Part shown: in pieces, positions 10,031 through 19,342 of the stretch
Numbering within the stretch: position 1 is the first letter of the stretch
How the letters are laid out: each line of letters begins with the position of its first letter
Source: Priapulus caudatus
Lineage: Eukaryota > Priapulida > Priapulimorpha > Priapulimorphida > Priapulidae
NCBI RefSeq assembly: GCF_000485595.1
Contig: NW_014577062.1
Span: 354,586 to 394,725, forward strand
Direction of reading: 5' to 3'
Length of the DNA stretch: 40,140 nt
Translations under genes and position numbers: made by a program
Notes under the pieces: generated by a model
What the model was told of the DNA's origin: nothing
Seen by the model: only the letters and a program-made list of their open reading frames with translations
The model's database searches: none

Positions 10031-10920
10031 TAGCAATTCTATTAATGTTTTTTTTAGTCTATTACAATAACATATGTTAGAGTAAAAACTCTATATAGAG
10101 ATTCTAAACATGAGAGCTTATAATAATTTCTTGATAATATGGCATCGGAGATGAATCACAAGCATAAATAACTATAACTGCGTTCGGGTCAGTTTATCGA
10201 CTTGGATAGGCGCGACGCAGTTTGCTAACGTAATAAATTGCTTTCATAGATACCCATGGTGCGTCGTAAACAACAATGCTCAAGATAGACTGTCACTATT
10301 AGTCACTGTTCATGAGGTTATGTATCGCTAGTGCTTTCGTTAATCGCTTCGGCGAAAGCAGTTTCATCAGTCTGCAATCGGCCGCCATTGTACGCTATAC
10401 GCGATGCAAGCTGAATTCAAATGAGATGATGGCCTATCGCGAAATAATTTTATTTAGGGAGGAAAATTTACGAAGATGTTTTTCAAAATTGAATCTCACC
10501 TCGACAATCAAGCTGCGCAGAAAGCATATAACGTGAATATACAATGACGGCCACCCTTTGTGTGAGCAAGACAGACGAACTGGTTAGTTTATATGCTCGT
10601 GAGCACGTAGCTGTCAGCTCTGCTAGCAGACTAACAACAACAACAATTCTTCCCCGATAGAAGTCTAGTACACACGCTTGTCTAAAATTAATTACGACTA
10701 CGTGCGCATATGAGAAATAATGTCAGGGTGAGACGTCACAGATCTTCGCAACTATGCTCAACTGTTTCTGAGCGCATATTTGCTGTATTTAATCACATCA
10801 TTCACTTGACACACACTGAAAGTTCGTATTTTTCGGTAGAGATTTTGCAGTATTACAAGAATTACTAGATCCTAGACGCGAATGTATGCGTGAGCGTATA
10901 TATGAGGGAATGCAGATAGC
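10031..10920. other. No gene seen
   Basis: Unique-looking DNA. The longest frame is 74 codons (10312-10536) without a recognisable motif. Confidence 0.5.
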
Positions 10921-10979
10921 TTGAAAATAACCATTAATGGAACTAGAATAATTCTAGTTCTATTAATAGTTATTTTCAA
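10921..10979. repeat. 59-bp near-perfect palindrome
   Basis: Arms 10921-10949 and 10951-10979 pair around A10950 with two imperfect positions (C10932/A10968 and G10939/T10961). The ends are TTGAAAATAAC and GTTATTTTCAA. I see no direct repeat at the borders and no sequence match to the CAGGAG palindromes. It could be an old insertion of a related kind or a hairpin of other origin. Confidence 0.7.
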
Positions 10980-11032
10980 ACTGTATTTGATATTGTGTTT
11001 CTGCCGAAATTAGTATAGATAAATATATAATC

Positions 11033-11036
11033 ATAT

Positions 11037-11094
<58 letters not shown>

Positions 11095-11337
11095 AGAGAG
11101 ACAGAGAGTGAGAAGCGGCGCGTGAGAGAGAAAGGGGGGGGGAGCGACTGAGCGACAGCTAGAACGAGACAGAAAGAGAGAGAGAGAAAGACAGAGAGAT
11201 AGAGAGAGGGAGAGAGACGGAGCGACAGCTAGAGTGAGGCAGAGAAAGACAGAGAGATAGAGAGAGGGAGGACAGAAAAATAGCGAGAGAGGGAGAGGGG
11301 AGAGAGAGAGAGAGAGAGATAGAGAGAGAGATAGAGA
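11033..11337. repeat. (TA)n then (GA)n polypurine region
   Basis: TA repeats pass into GA repeats. A partial internal duplication is visible: the phrase GGAGCGACAGCTAGA occurs twice, near 11219 and, as GAGCGACAGCTAGA, near 11151. Confidence 0.9.
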
Positions 11338-11344
11338 ACGAAAC

Positions 11345-12053
11345 GTACAAACGTAACGCGCAAACGAGTGATATAGAGGTTGGGGTTAGAAGGGTGAAAT
11401 TTATATTCTGTCATTCTGTCACTGCAGTTACATTGATTGAGTTCTTGCCTTGCACTAAGGACAGTTTTAACTCTATTGCAGGGATTCTCAATACAACCAC
11501 TCGCTCCGCATACCACGTTTTTGCTCTACAATATTCAGTCTGCCCACCCACAGCGTGCGATTATTTCGTCATATCAGTTCAACTTGGGATATCTTCCGCT
11601 TGTCCGAGCTGAGTAATGGGGTACGCCCCGGTAACTACATGCACCGGCAACCCACGCGTGCCATCCCAGCAACGGAGATTTTTCCTTAAGAAGACTTTAG
11701 GCTTCCTAGGCTGGCGTCCGCACCGATTATAAACCGAGGGTTGCATTCTTTTACTCGATATTCTATTAAACGATTAGAAATAGGGATGGACGCAGCTACG
11801 GGATGTCGTCTGTGTGCAGACGCGGAGGATCGTTAGAACGCAAAGCGGATAAAAGTACTGTGAGAGTATCAGCAGGCGACGTAGATATAACGGAGATATC
11901 TAGTACCCGAGGCAAATCCCGGCGCAGACGCCAGAACAATAAAGCATTATTAAGAACGCATTATCCGTTACTATATCGCGTTTCCAGTGCGTTGTGGAAA
12001 TCTATTCAACATTCTATTCGCGCCTAGCTGAGACACGACGTCTGCCTGCCTTC
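11345..12053. other. No gene seen
   Basis: Moderate-complexity DNA with three plus-strand frames of about 70 codons that share no family signature. Not called. Confidence 0.5.
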
Positions 12054-12806
12054 AGCGTAAATGTTTGGCAAAAGAAACGCCAGAGTGCGCTGTACGCTTC
12101 GCACATCTCGACAGCACCATCTTTATCCCTACAGCCGTGTAGTTACAGCGCTGCACACGCGAGAGTGCGGCGATCGCCAGCCTCGCTTAAAGCCCGGCGC
12201 ACACGTGAGTAATTTTACTCAAGAAAAATGATGCATGCGTCAAAATACTCAACGAAAATCTGCCTCACACGTGATTATTTTGACGCATGCATCATTTTAC
12301 TTGAGTATTTTCGGCGGATTTCCGTTGAGTATTTTGACGCATGTGAAATATTTTCAGCGTCCGCCGCACACGTGAGTAAAATTACTCAAGGTATAAGTGG
12401 TAATGCAGATCACGTGACTGTGCGCAGCCAATACTGGGCGCACAATGATTTAAACGCATGCGCTGTGAGTACCAGTGTTGAGTAATTTACGCAGCTAGCG
12501 CGCACACGGTGAGTATTTTGACGCATGAGTCAAAAATTATCAATGATGTTTGATATTGAGTTTCTTGATGCATGCGTCAGAAAACTCAACGAAAATCCGG
12601 CGCACACGTGAGTATTTTGACGCATGCATCATTTTTCTTGAGTAAAATTACTCACGTGTGCGCCGGGCTTTAAGCGAGACTGACGATCGCCGCACTCTCG
12701 CATGTGCAGCGCTGTAACTACACGGCTGTAGGGATAAAGATGGTGCTGTCGAGATGTGCGAAGCGTACAGAGCACTCTGGCGTTCCTTTTGCTAAACATT
12801 TACGCT
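12054..12806. mobile_element. Foldback element with 197-bp inverted arms
   Basis: Arms 12054-12250 and 12610-12806 are reverse complements, differing at about seven positions with no length change (roughly 96% by eye). The centre is itself built of shorter inverted copies of a unit containing GCGCACACGTGAGTA and GACGCATGCATCA. Within the arms, TTAA stands next to AGCCCGGCGCACACG on each side (about 12188 and 12669), so an inner TTAA-flanked element may be nested. I see no target duplication at the outermost ends. No transposase frame. Confidence 0.75.
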
Positions 12807-13085
12807 AGTAGCTTTACATTTAAACAAAATTTTATATGTCAATGGGCCAATCTAGTGGGATGCTTTAGTGTATCCTAATGTGTTATTTTATCGGCAGCTT
12901 GTCGACAAATGCTACGGAGCAGATGGCTTGAGATCGTTTATATACGCCACTATAGCGGTGAGCCTATATATGCTATATTACACATGTAAAAGCCTATCCC
13001 ATACATTAGGTAGAGCCGGTCCGTTTCTCATCATGCCGGTTATAAATAAACATAAAAGCGAAATTAATTTAATAGCGAAATAAAT

Positions 13086-13212
13086 GTTTAATGGCTGTAA
13101 GCGTGATGGGGGTGAAAGTGATACTGCGTGTACGTGTGGGAGTATTTGAGCATGCATGTCAACGTGTACGTGCACGTGCCCGTGCACGTGTGCGTGTAGG
13201 GACTACGTGTAT
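13086..13212. repeat. GTGCACGT-rich alternating purine-pyrimidine stretch
   Basis: Short ACGTGCACGTGCCCGTGCAC phrases. This is a small relative of the tract at 15826-16320. Confidence 0.5.
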
Positions 13213-13224
13213 ATGTGTACGTAC

Positions 13225-13420
13225 GCTGGGTTTACACTGCCAACTTTGTATTGGCGAATTGCCGAATTGTATCAACTTCGCAACTTTGCAACTTCGCAAC
13301 TGACAATCGGCAGTGTAAACGCAAAAGTTGCGCGTCCAACCGATCGATAGCAACTAGTTGGAAGATTAGAACATGTTCTAATTTTGCTAACTCGGAGTTG
13401 GCGTGTTGGAAGTTTTTTTG
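13225..13420 (+). mobile_element. Interspersed repeat GCTGGGTTTACACTGCC, copy 1
   Basis: Begins GCTGGGTTTACACTGCCAAC. About 85 bp further on it contains GGCAGTGTAAACGC, the inverted form of its start, as in a terminal-inverted-repeat element. Its first 45 bp match the minus strand of 16606-16756. The right boundary is uncertain. An 18-bp perfect palindrome around GAACATGTTC lies at 13365-13382. Confidence 0.55.
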
Positions 13421-14829
13421 CCAAGTGGCCAATCAGAGAACAGCAATCAGGGGTGTGTCCCTCCACCCAGAGGGAGACCACTTGCGCGCGCGTTTCTGCG
13501 GCACGTGTCTGAGTGTGGGAAATGGTATTTGAGGTACTTTTGAGTACATGTACAGCCTTCATTCTGACTATCACATGACTATGTACAGGGGGGCATTGTT
13601 TAGGTCGGGTTCATTATTGAATATGTAGAGGTGACCCCCTCTGAGATGAGATCGACAGCAAAACTCGTTCTTGGAATTGTGAAAAAAAGCTGCAAAAAGG
13701 TTGTAACCTCTGCTTTGCCACTCAATTACTGTGGCCACAGGGGCGCCACGTAACGGCATAATGCCGCAGATATTAAGCGCGTAGGCCCCTACGTCATTAC
13801 ACATTTATATTAATTTGTTGAAATTGCTCATTTCACTAGAGCGAGAGAGAACGAGCGAGAAAGAGAGAGAGAGCGCGCGAGAAAACAGGGAAAAGAAAAA
13901 GAGGGAGAGAGTGCAACTCGGTGATTTAATAACGGTGTTAGCGCAATGCGCAATATCTCACAAGAAGAGTTATATTTTGTGATGACTATTTATTTATGGT
14001 CAGGGGGTCTCTCAGCATAGAGATATGTAATAAATCATTATCAAAAGACCTGTATTTATAATTAGGAGCGCGCCCTATAGCATGTAGCGTGCAAAACACC
14101 TACTCCCCCCGTCCTTCTCCTTGCTTCCCCTTGTCCTTCGCTCAACCTCCTGCTTCTTTTACGGCCGCTCAGCTATCATTCCTACCGCCTTTTTTTAGTC
14201 TCCCACCCTTCTCTCTCTCTCTCAGCAAGCTATATTATGCAGTTTTTTTCAGTCATCTCAGTATCTCAGCATAGATTTATTTAATAAATAATATATTAGA
14301 TATTATTATGATAGGGTTCGGTTTCCGGGCAGTTGAACGTGTGAGAACGACCAAAGAAAATTATCTTGGCAGTGAACGGTGGGTGACCAACGCGCGAGCG
14401 CCATCTTCATGTACAATTAGCATACGCGGAATCCGGGGCGCGATGCTGCAAGCAAAGTGAATCTTGTAGATGGGATTTTACAATGCACACGTGACGTCGA
14501 TTGAATGCCCAAGATCGGCCGAAGGTATTTATCTTGGCTTGCAACGGCGACGAGTCGTCAGTTCATGTATATTACCATAGGGAAAATTTTTGCGGGATAC
14601 TGCGACCGAAGTGAAGATTTTGAATCACAATTCACAATCAAAGTGAAAGGATTTGCAATGCGCACAAACTGTCCGGCATACACGCTTTGTTTTAAATGCG
14701 TAATATCGGCCTTAGGCCATTTATTTTAGGCGTTATGGCATCCTCGCATATGATGCTTATCCGCATCCCCAACATCCTTCTCTTCCCCTTGTTCTCCTCG
14801 CCGTTGCCGCCGCCAAGAAACAGCACAAC

Positions 14830-14865
<36 letters not shown>

Positions 14866-15034
14866 CGACAACGACAACGACGACGACAGGCACATCCCGT
14901 CCCACCGTGCAGACACAACTAACGGATTATTGTAATAACAACACTGCGAGACATGCAAGGAAGCTAATACACGATTCTCTGTGGCATAAAAGCCGAGGTG
15001 CGGCACGCACAGGCGCAAAGACTCGTGCAGTCAC
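13421..15034. other. No gene seen; two short microsatellites
   Basis: Contains a GA/GAGC polypurine patch (about 13838-13912) and a CAA/CGA triplet tract (about 14826-14890). Phrases containing CTCAGCATAGA followed by TAATAAAT recur near 14011 and 14262. The open frames here are short and compositionally biased. Confidence 0.6.
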
Positions 15035-15042
15035 AGAGTCAT
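15035..15042 (+). repeat. Probable target-site duplication, left copy
   Basis: AGAGTCAT, matched by AGAGTCAG at 15753-15760 (7 of 8). Confidence 0.55.
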
Positions 15043-15752
15043 ACGAAAGCCCAGAAGGTTCATGCGAAATGCGAAATGCGAAATGCGAAATGCGAAATGC
15101 GAAATGCAAAATGCGAACTGCGAACTGCGAAATGCGAAATGCAAAATCCGAGATAAAGATTACGAGGTATAAGGTGAAAACACCTGACGGGAGCACTAGA
15201 AAGATGAATTTTTCTATGTGTAGTGCAAATTATTTCATTCAAACGAAAAACTGGCCCACCACTTAGTACAATTCACTGCGAAATGCGAAATCTGAAGCAA
15301 CCAATCAGAGAATGTGTTGGTCTTGACGAATCGCATGGCCAGTATTAATTACTACAAAGACAAAGATGGCGGCCATCTCGATTACAAACAATGAGGGTGA
15401 ACAATTCACCTTCACATTCATTGAAAATCGTGGGTTTGCGGTGGATGAACTTGTTATAAAATCTTTAATTCAATAGCACTAGCATGTTAGAATTGTTACC
15501 CGTCTTCGAAGGGTTTTTTGAGGTGTGCATATTCGTTGTACAACAGTACAGTAAACTTCCCATTAGTCGTCACACCTCATTGTTTGTAATCGAGATAGCG
15601 GCCATCTTTGTCTTTGTAGTAATTAATACCGGCCAGGCGTACAAGACCAACACGTTCTCTGATTGGTTGCTTCAGATTTCGCATTTTGCATTTCGCATTT
15701 CGCATTTCGCATTTCGCATTTCGCATTTCGCATGAGCCTTCTGGGCTTTCGT
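15043..15752. mobile_element. Inverted-repeat element with GCGAAAT tandem arrays in its arms
   Basis: A 710-bp non-autonomous element. The ends read ACGAAAGCCCAGAAGG inward from both sides. Each arm then carries a tandem array of the 7-mer GCGAAAT (15062-15138 on the left; inverted at about 15682-15733 on the right). Beyond it is a shared arm body containing CCAATCAGAG, TTAATTACTACAAAGACAAA and ATTACAAACAATGAGG. The left arm is interrupted by about 139 bp (15139-15277) inside the 7-mer array that the right arm lacks. The unpaired centre is about 15398-15574. The 7/8-matching 8-bp flanks fit a hAT-type duplication, but no transposase is present. Confidence 0.75.
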
Positions 15753-15760
15753 AGAGTCAG
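15753..15760 (+). repeat. Probable target-site duplication, right copy
   Basis: AGAGTCAG, 7 of 8 identical to 15035-15042. Confidence 0.55.
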
Positions 15761-15825
15761 GATGCCGGTGTTTCCACGAAGGCATTGCGTTTGTCCAAGC
15801 AAGTGCAGCCAAGCTCCTAATGTGC

Positions 15826-16320
15826 ACGCTCGCACGCACGCGTGTATGTGCGCGCACGCACGCGTGCGCGTGAACGTGCGTGTGTAAGTGCGCACACGCG
15901 TTTATGTGCACGCACGCGTGTACGTGCGCGCATGCGTGTACGTGCGCGCATGCGTGTATACGCACGCACGCGTGTATGTGCGCGCACGCGTGTACGTGCA
16001 CGAATGCGTTTTTGTGCGCGAATGCGTGTATGCGCGCATGCGTGTATGCGCGCATGCGTGTACGTGCGCGCACGCGTGTATGTGCGCGCATGCGTGTATG
16101 TGCGCACGCATATGTACGTACGTATATATATGTACGTACGTGCACGCACGCGTGTATGTGCGCGCATGCGTATACGTGCGCGCATGCGTGTACGTGGACG
16201 CATGCGTGTACGTGCGCGAATGCGTGTACGCGCGGGCATGCGTGTATGTGCGCGCATGCGTGTACGTGGATATACGTACGTGTGTGCACGCGTGCGGTCA
16301 TGTGCATCTGTGTACGGCAG
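15826..16320. repeat. Alternating purine-pyrimidine minisatellite (GCGTGTACGTGCGCGCAT type)
   Basis: Units of about 12-20 bp built from GCGTGTACGTGCGCGCATGC alternate purine and pyrimidine almost without break for close to 490 bp. A palindromic centre ACGTACGTATATATATGTAC lies near 16121-16140. Such sequence is a classic candidate for left-handed Z-DNA. All six frames are open for long stretches and encode Arg/Val/Cys or His/Thr/Ala repeats, which I regard as artefacts. Confidence 0.9.
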
Positions 16321-16529
16321 ATACGTACACTCACGTACACCTTTTGTACACGGGGAAGGCGTGTGCGTACGTACACGCGCACGTGCACATGAGGAAGAGG
16401 TCGGCATCACGAGCATGGACAAATCCAATGGGAAACCCCTCCAGTAATCCACTGCCTTCGTGGCATTCCAACTATGTGACTGTGCACGAGTCTTTGCGCC
16501 TGCGCGTGCGATACCTCAAGAATTTATAC

Positions 16530-16553
16530 ATGCAATAATGCTTATTATTGCAT
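16530..16553. repeat. Short stem-loop
   Basis: ATGCAATAAT and ATTATTGCAT form a perfect 10-bp stem around a 4-base loop. No flanking duplication was seen. Confidence 0.6.
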
Positions 16554-16605
16554 ATAATAGGCATTATATATATATATCCATCGCCCCACGCGTACGCTCG
16601 CGGTC

Positions 16606-16756
16606 GTCGCTGACGGCTCGATCGAGTTGGCCAACTCGCAGTCGTCAGTGTAAACGCGCTGCACAGTTTATAGAACGGTTGATAGAGCGTTGCGAAGTTG
16701 GTCCAATTCGCCAATTCGTCAATTCGCTAACACAAAGTTGGCAGTATAAACCCAGC
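16606..16756 (-). mobile_element. Interspersed repeat GCTGGGTTTACACTGCC, copy 2
   Basis: Read on the minus strand it begins GCTGGGTTTATACTGCCAAC and follows copy 1 (13225) for about 45 bp. It then holds CCAACTTCGCAAC and GCGTTTACACTG, which are also present in copy 1 in the same order. The left limit is uncertain. Confidence 0.55.
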
Positions 16757-17709
16757 TTTATGTGCATGTGTACTACGTAGACGTGTAAGCATAAATGTAT
16801 ACATGTGTGCAACATGGGGGTGCAACTAAAACAATGGGGGTGTATTTCTGGGAATCTTTGAATAAAAGGATATCTGGGCCATAATGGCAATATTAAACCC
16901 TACTGGGCCATAATGGCAAGTAGGAATTTTAGAATAATTCGAAATGCTGTCGTTGCCACAACTGATGGCGTAGAGGCATTTACATGTTCACAGTATTTAT
17001 GTTAAAAAAATTACTAAATGAGTAATATTATTGATGTATACAGCTATTAAAATTACTAATTATTGATTTTCTTTATACCGCTGCGCTATGCATTTGATCT
17101 TATAAAATATGTGCAATTTAAATGAATATAGAGTTTGCACTCAAGGATGCTACTAATCGGCAATTTTTACAACCATAGTGCGGGCCAGCTATGTATAACT
17201 GTAGAACATGATGAGAATTCGGTCTAATTTCACCGGGTACATACAACATAAGCTATACAGATTTCTCCATATATATATCTTACTTCTATACCGTGTAAAT
17301 CTGCGCTAATTTCGCTGTTATAGGAAACGCAAAATGTGACACAGACTGACGTGCAATATTTTTACACAGTACTTACGACATAGATGTAATCGCCGAACAC
17401 TACACGTTCGAAAACAATCAACCTGTGTATGTTTCTGTACCCTTTCTCTCGCTCTCTCTCTCTCGCTCTCTCTCTTTCTTTGGCTCTCGTTTCCCCCCCC
17501 CCCACCCCCCCCTCCCCATCTCTCTCCTCCTCGCTCTCAATTCTATTGCTTTTCTATATTAATTTCTTTTATCTCTCGCGATAGGATCAGCTGCACGACA
17601 AGGGTAATTTCCCTCAAGCGTTTCTATTTTCCTGAAGCAGAAAGCGACAGAGACATCGGAGGTCTCGTATCTCACTTTTACTGTGGAACTAATTTGGCAT
17701 CTGCGGAGG
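16757..17709. other. No gene seen; CT and poly-C patch
   Basis: Contains a CT repeat followed by two poly-C runs (17443-17538) and a small direct repeat of TGGGCCATAATGGCAA (about 16876 and 16900). No open frame of note. Confidence 0.6.
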
Positions 17710-17776
17710 TTTAACCTTTGTTAAAACATACTTACAGCAGCGTACGGTTAAAAACATGCACGGTGTAATTGTAATA

Positions 17777-17781
17777 AAAGT
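17777..17781 (+). repeat. 5-bp target-site duplication of the LTR element, left
   Basis: AAAGT immediately before the TG of the 5' LTR, repeated at 22656-22660. Confidence 0.85.
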
Positions 17782-17955
17782 TGTAATGTATTAGCGTTTT
17801 TCAATAGAGTAATAGTTACCGCTGTACGGTGCGCCGCCACCGTTCTAACTGAGAAATAAAACGATGAATGAATGATTATACGACAAGCTATTGAATATTA
17901 GTCCTTTACTAAGGCCGGGAGGCCGGCATAGAGCCGAGGTTCGAGCGACATAACA
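17782..17955 (+). repeat. 5' LTR
   Basis: Begins TGTAATGTATTAGCG and ends CGACATAACA. It carries AATAAA (about 17855), a likely polyadenylation signal for the element. Compared with the other two LTR copies it has several single-base gains and losses (for example CGAGCGACA where the others have CGAGGACA). Confidence 0.9.
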
Positions 17956-17956
17956 G

Positions 17957-17974
17957 TGGCGACGAGGTAGTTAA
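17957..17974 (+). promoter_or_regulatory. Primer binding site
   Basis: TGGCGACGAGGTAGTTAA starts one base after the LTR. The leading TGG is complementary to the CCA tail of a tRNA. I do not assign the tRNA. Confidence 0.7.
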
Positions 17975-17997
17975 AATCTTGGAGATTCGTTGGATGC

Positions 17998-18880
17998 ATG
18001 ATGGCAGCCATAAGTTTGGAAATTGGAGCCGTAAGGCCGTTCGATATGACAGGCATGCTTCCAAGTTGGGACCACGCTGAACCAAATGGAAGAAATCGTT
18101 CCAAGTACTTTCTCGACGCAAAAGCGGTGGTAATATGCGCCACAAAAACGGGCATTGTTGCTGCACACGGCGGGGCCAGAATACAAGAACTGTTTGACAC
18201 TTTGCCGAGACCCTGGTCCAGGCCCAACCAGAGTAGATGCGAACGGGAAGGGAAATCCGCCGGAGGGCATGCATGTGTGTATACAAATGCTGTACGTACA
18301 TTGGATGGATACTTTAATTCACTAAGGTCAATGAGCCCTATGAAAGACATGTTTTCGTGGATTGTCTCAGGATTCTGGGAGACTGTAGATAATTTGTGTC
18401 AGCGTCTTCGTGCCCAGGCAAAGTTCTGTAATTTCCAGAATGTTGACGAGGAATTCGGATCAGTTTGATTGAATAGTGTTCTTCAGCTAAACTGAGGCGA
18501 AAATGTCTTGAGCAAGACAGACTAACATTAGCCAGAGCTTGTGAGTTGGCGCGTGCATATGAAGCTGTAGACTATCAGATTAAGTCAGATGGTAGTAGTG
18601 AGGCCACGAGTAGTGAAAATGGAACCATTCAGTTTCAGTCAGCCGTGAAAAGTTCAGGCGCACAAGGGTGGCTATGGTAAGCCATCCAAGTTCAAAAAAG
18701 GAAATCGTCGACCTAGTGCCAGACGGGGCTAGGCACTCTAGTAGAAGTAGTCGACCAAATCGGAATGACGAGTGTTATCGTTGCGGAAAACGGGTCATTT
18801 TGGTCGAGACCCACTATGTCTAGCCAAATCGGTGGATTGTCGAAAATGTGGGCGCATCGGGCACTTCGAAAAAAGTGTGC
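17998..18880 (+). pseudogene. Broken gag (capsid and nucleocapsid region)
   Basis: The gag polyprotein would form the particle that packages the element's RNA. I take the start near the paired ATG codons at 17998, just after the primer binding site. Recognisable pieces are a capsid-type stretch containing ELFDTLP (about 18187-18207), another containing RLRAQAKFCNF (about 18397-18430), and two CCHC zinc knuckles at about 18773-18880. The frame changes several times. An in-frame TAG at 18474-18476 is shared with the second copy (26972-26974). The first knuckle is split between two frames near 18788. The last Cys of the second knuckle (18878-18880) is one frame away, after a run of six A at 18869-18874. 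The RNA-binding function is inferred from the knuckles; the capsid role comes from position and family resemblance. Confidence 0.75.
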
Positions 18881-18899
18881 CATTTAAAATTCTCGATCA

Positions 18900-19342
18900 A
18901 ATATGCGGAGGAAACGGAGGAATCGGTACTCGGAATGTATTCGATGGAATCGAGAATATCGAAAGGCTTCGAAGTTGTTCCTTTAATGCGGGTTGGTAAG
19001 AATTTGCCGACTGAAAGTTGATTACTGGGAGCCAGGGCTTTCGATTTTGCCCAAAACCGTGTACGACCGTGATTTTGCCATTTAATTCCGCTAAGGTTCA
19101 TCAAAAGCTGCCATCTCAAAGTATACGGAGGTGGTAAACTGTCCGTTTGTGGTGAGAATGTTCAAGCAAAACTGGTGCATAATGATCAGGAAGTTGTGTT
19201 GCCATTCGTTGTAGTAGAGCAGTCTGGACCTGCTTTGCTTGGTAGGAATTGGCTCGGTAGCTTGAAGTTGAATTGGGCCAATATCTTTAGTATAGAGCTG
19301 CAACCCAAACCGCATACCATGGAGGATGTACTCGATAAGTAA
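18900..19342 (+). pseudogene. Protease region remnant and protease-RT linker
   Basis: The position between nucleocapsid and reverse transcriptase is where the aspartic protease of Ty3/gypsy pol lies. No frame stays open. The expected Asp-(Thr/Ser)-Gly active-site motif is not intact; a sequence resembling it near 19020-19040 is interrupted by what look like single-base insertions. A segment reading LLGRNWLGSLKLNW (about 19226-19275) fits the C-terminal part of such proteases, and a TAA at 19340-19342 closes the frame just before the reverse transcriptase. Identification rests mainly on context. Confidence 0.5.

Noticed and set aside
13365-13382. 18-bp perfect palindrome around GAACATGTTC as a member of the palindromic element family
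   Set aside because: No shared ends with the CAGGAG family, no flanking direct repeat, and short enough to arise by chance in 40 kb when found by looking.
15672-16538. Long overlapping open frames on both strands (up to 238 codons)
   Set aside because: The alternating purine-pyrimidine minisatellite lacks stop codons in nearly all frames, so the frames are low-complexity artefacts.
17898-18350. Minus-strand frames opposite gag in both retrotransposon copies (also 26295-26826)
   Set aside because: They run antisense to a recognised gag region, have no domain of their own, and recur only because the locus is duplicated.
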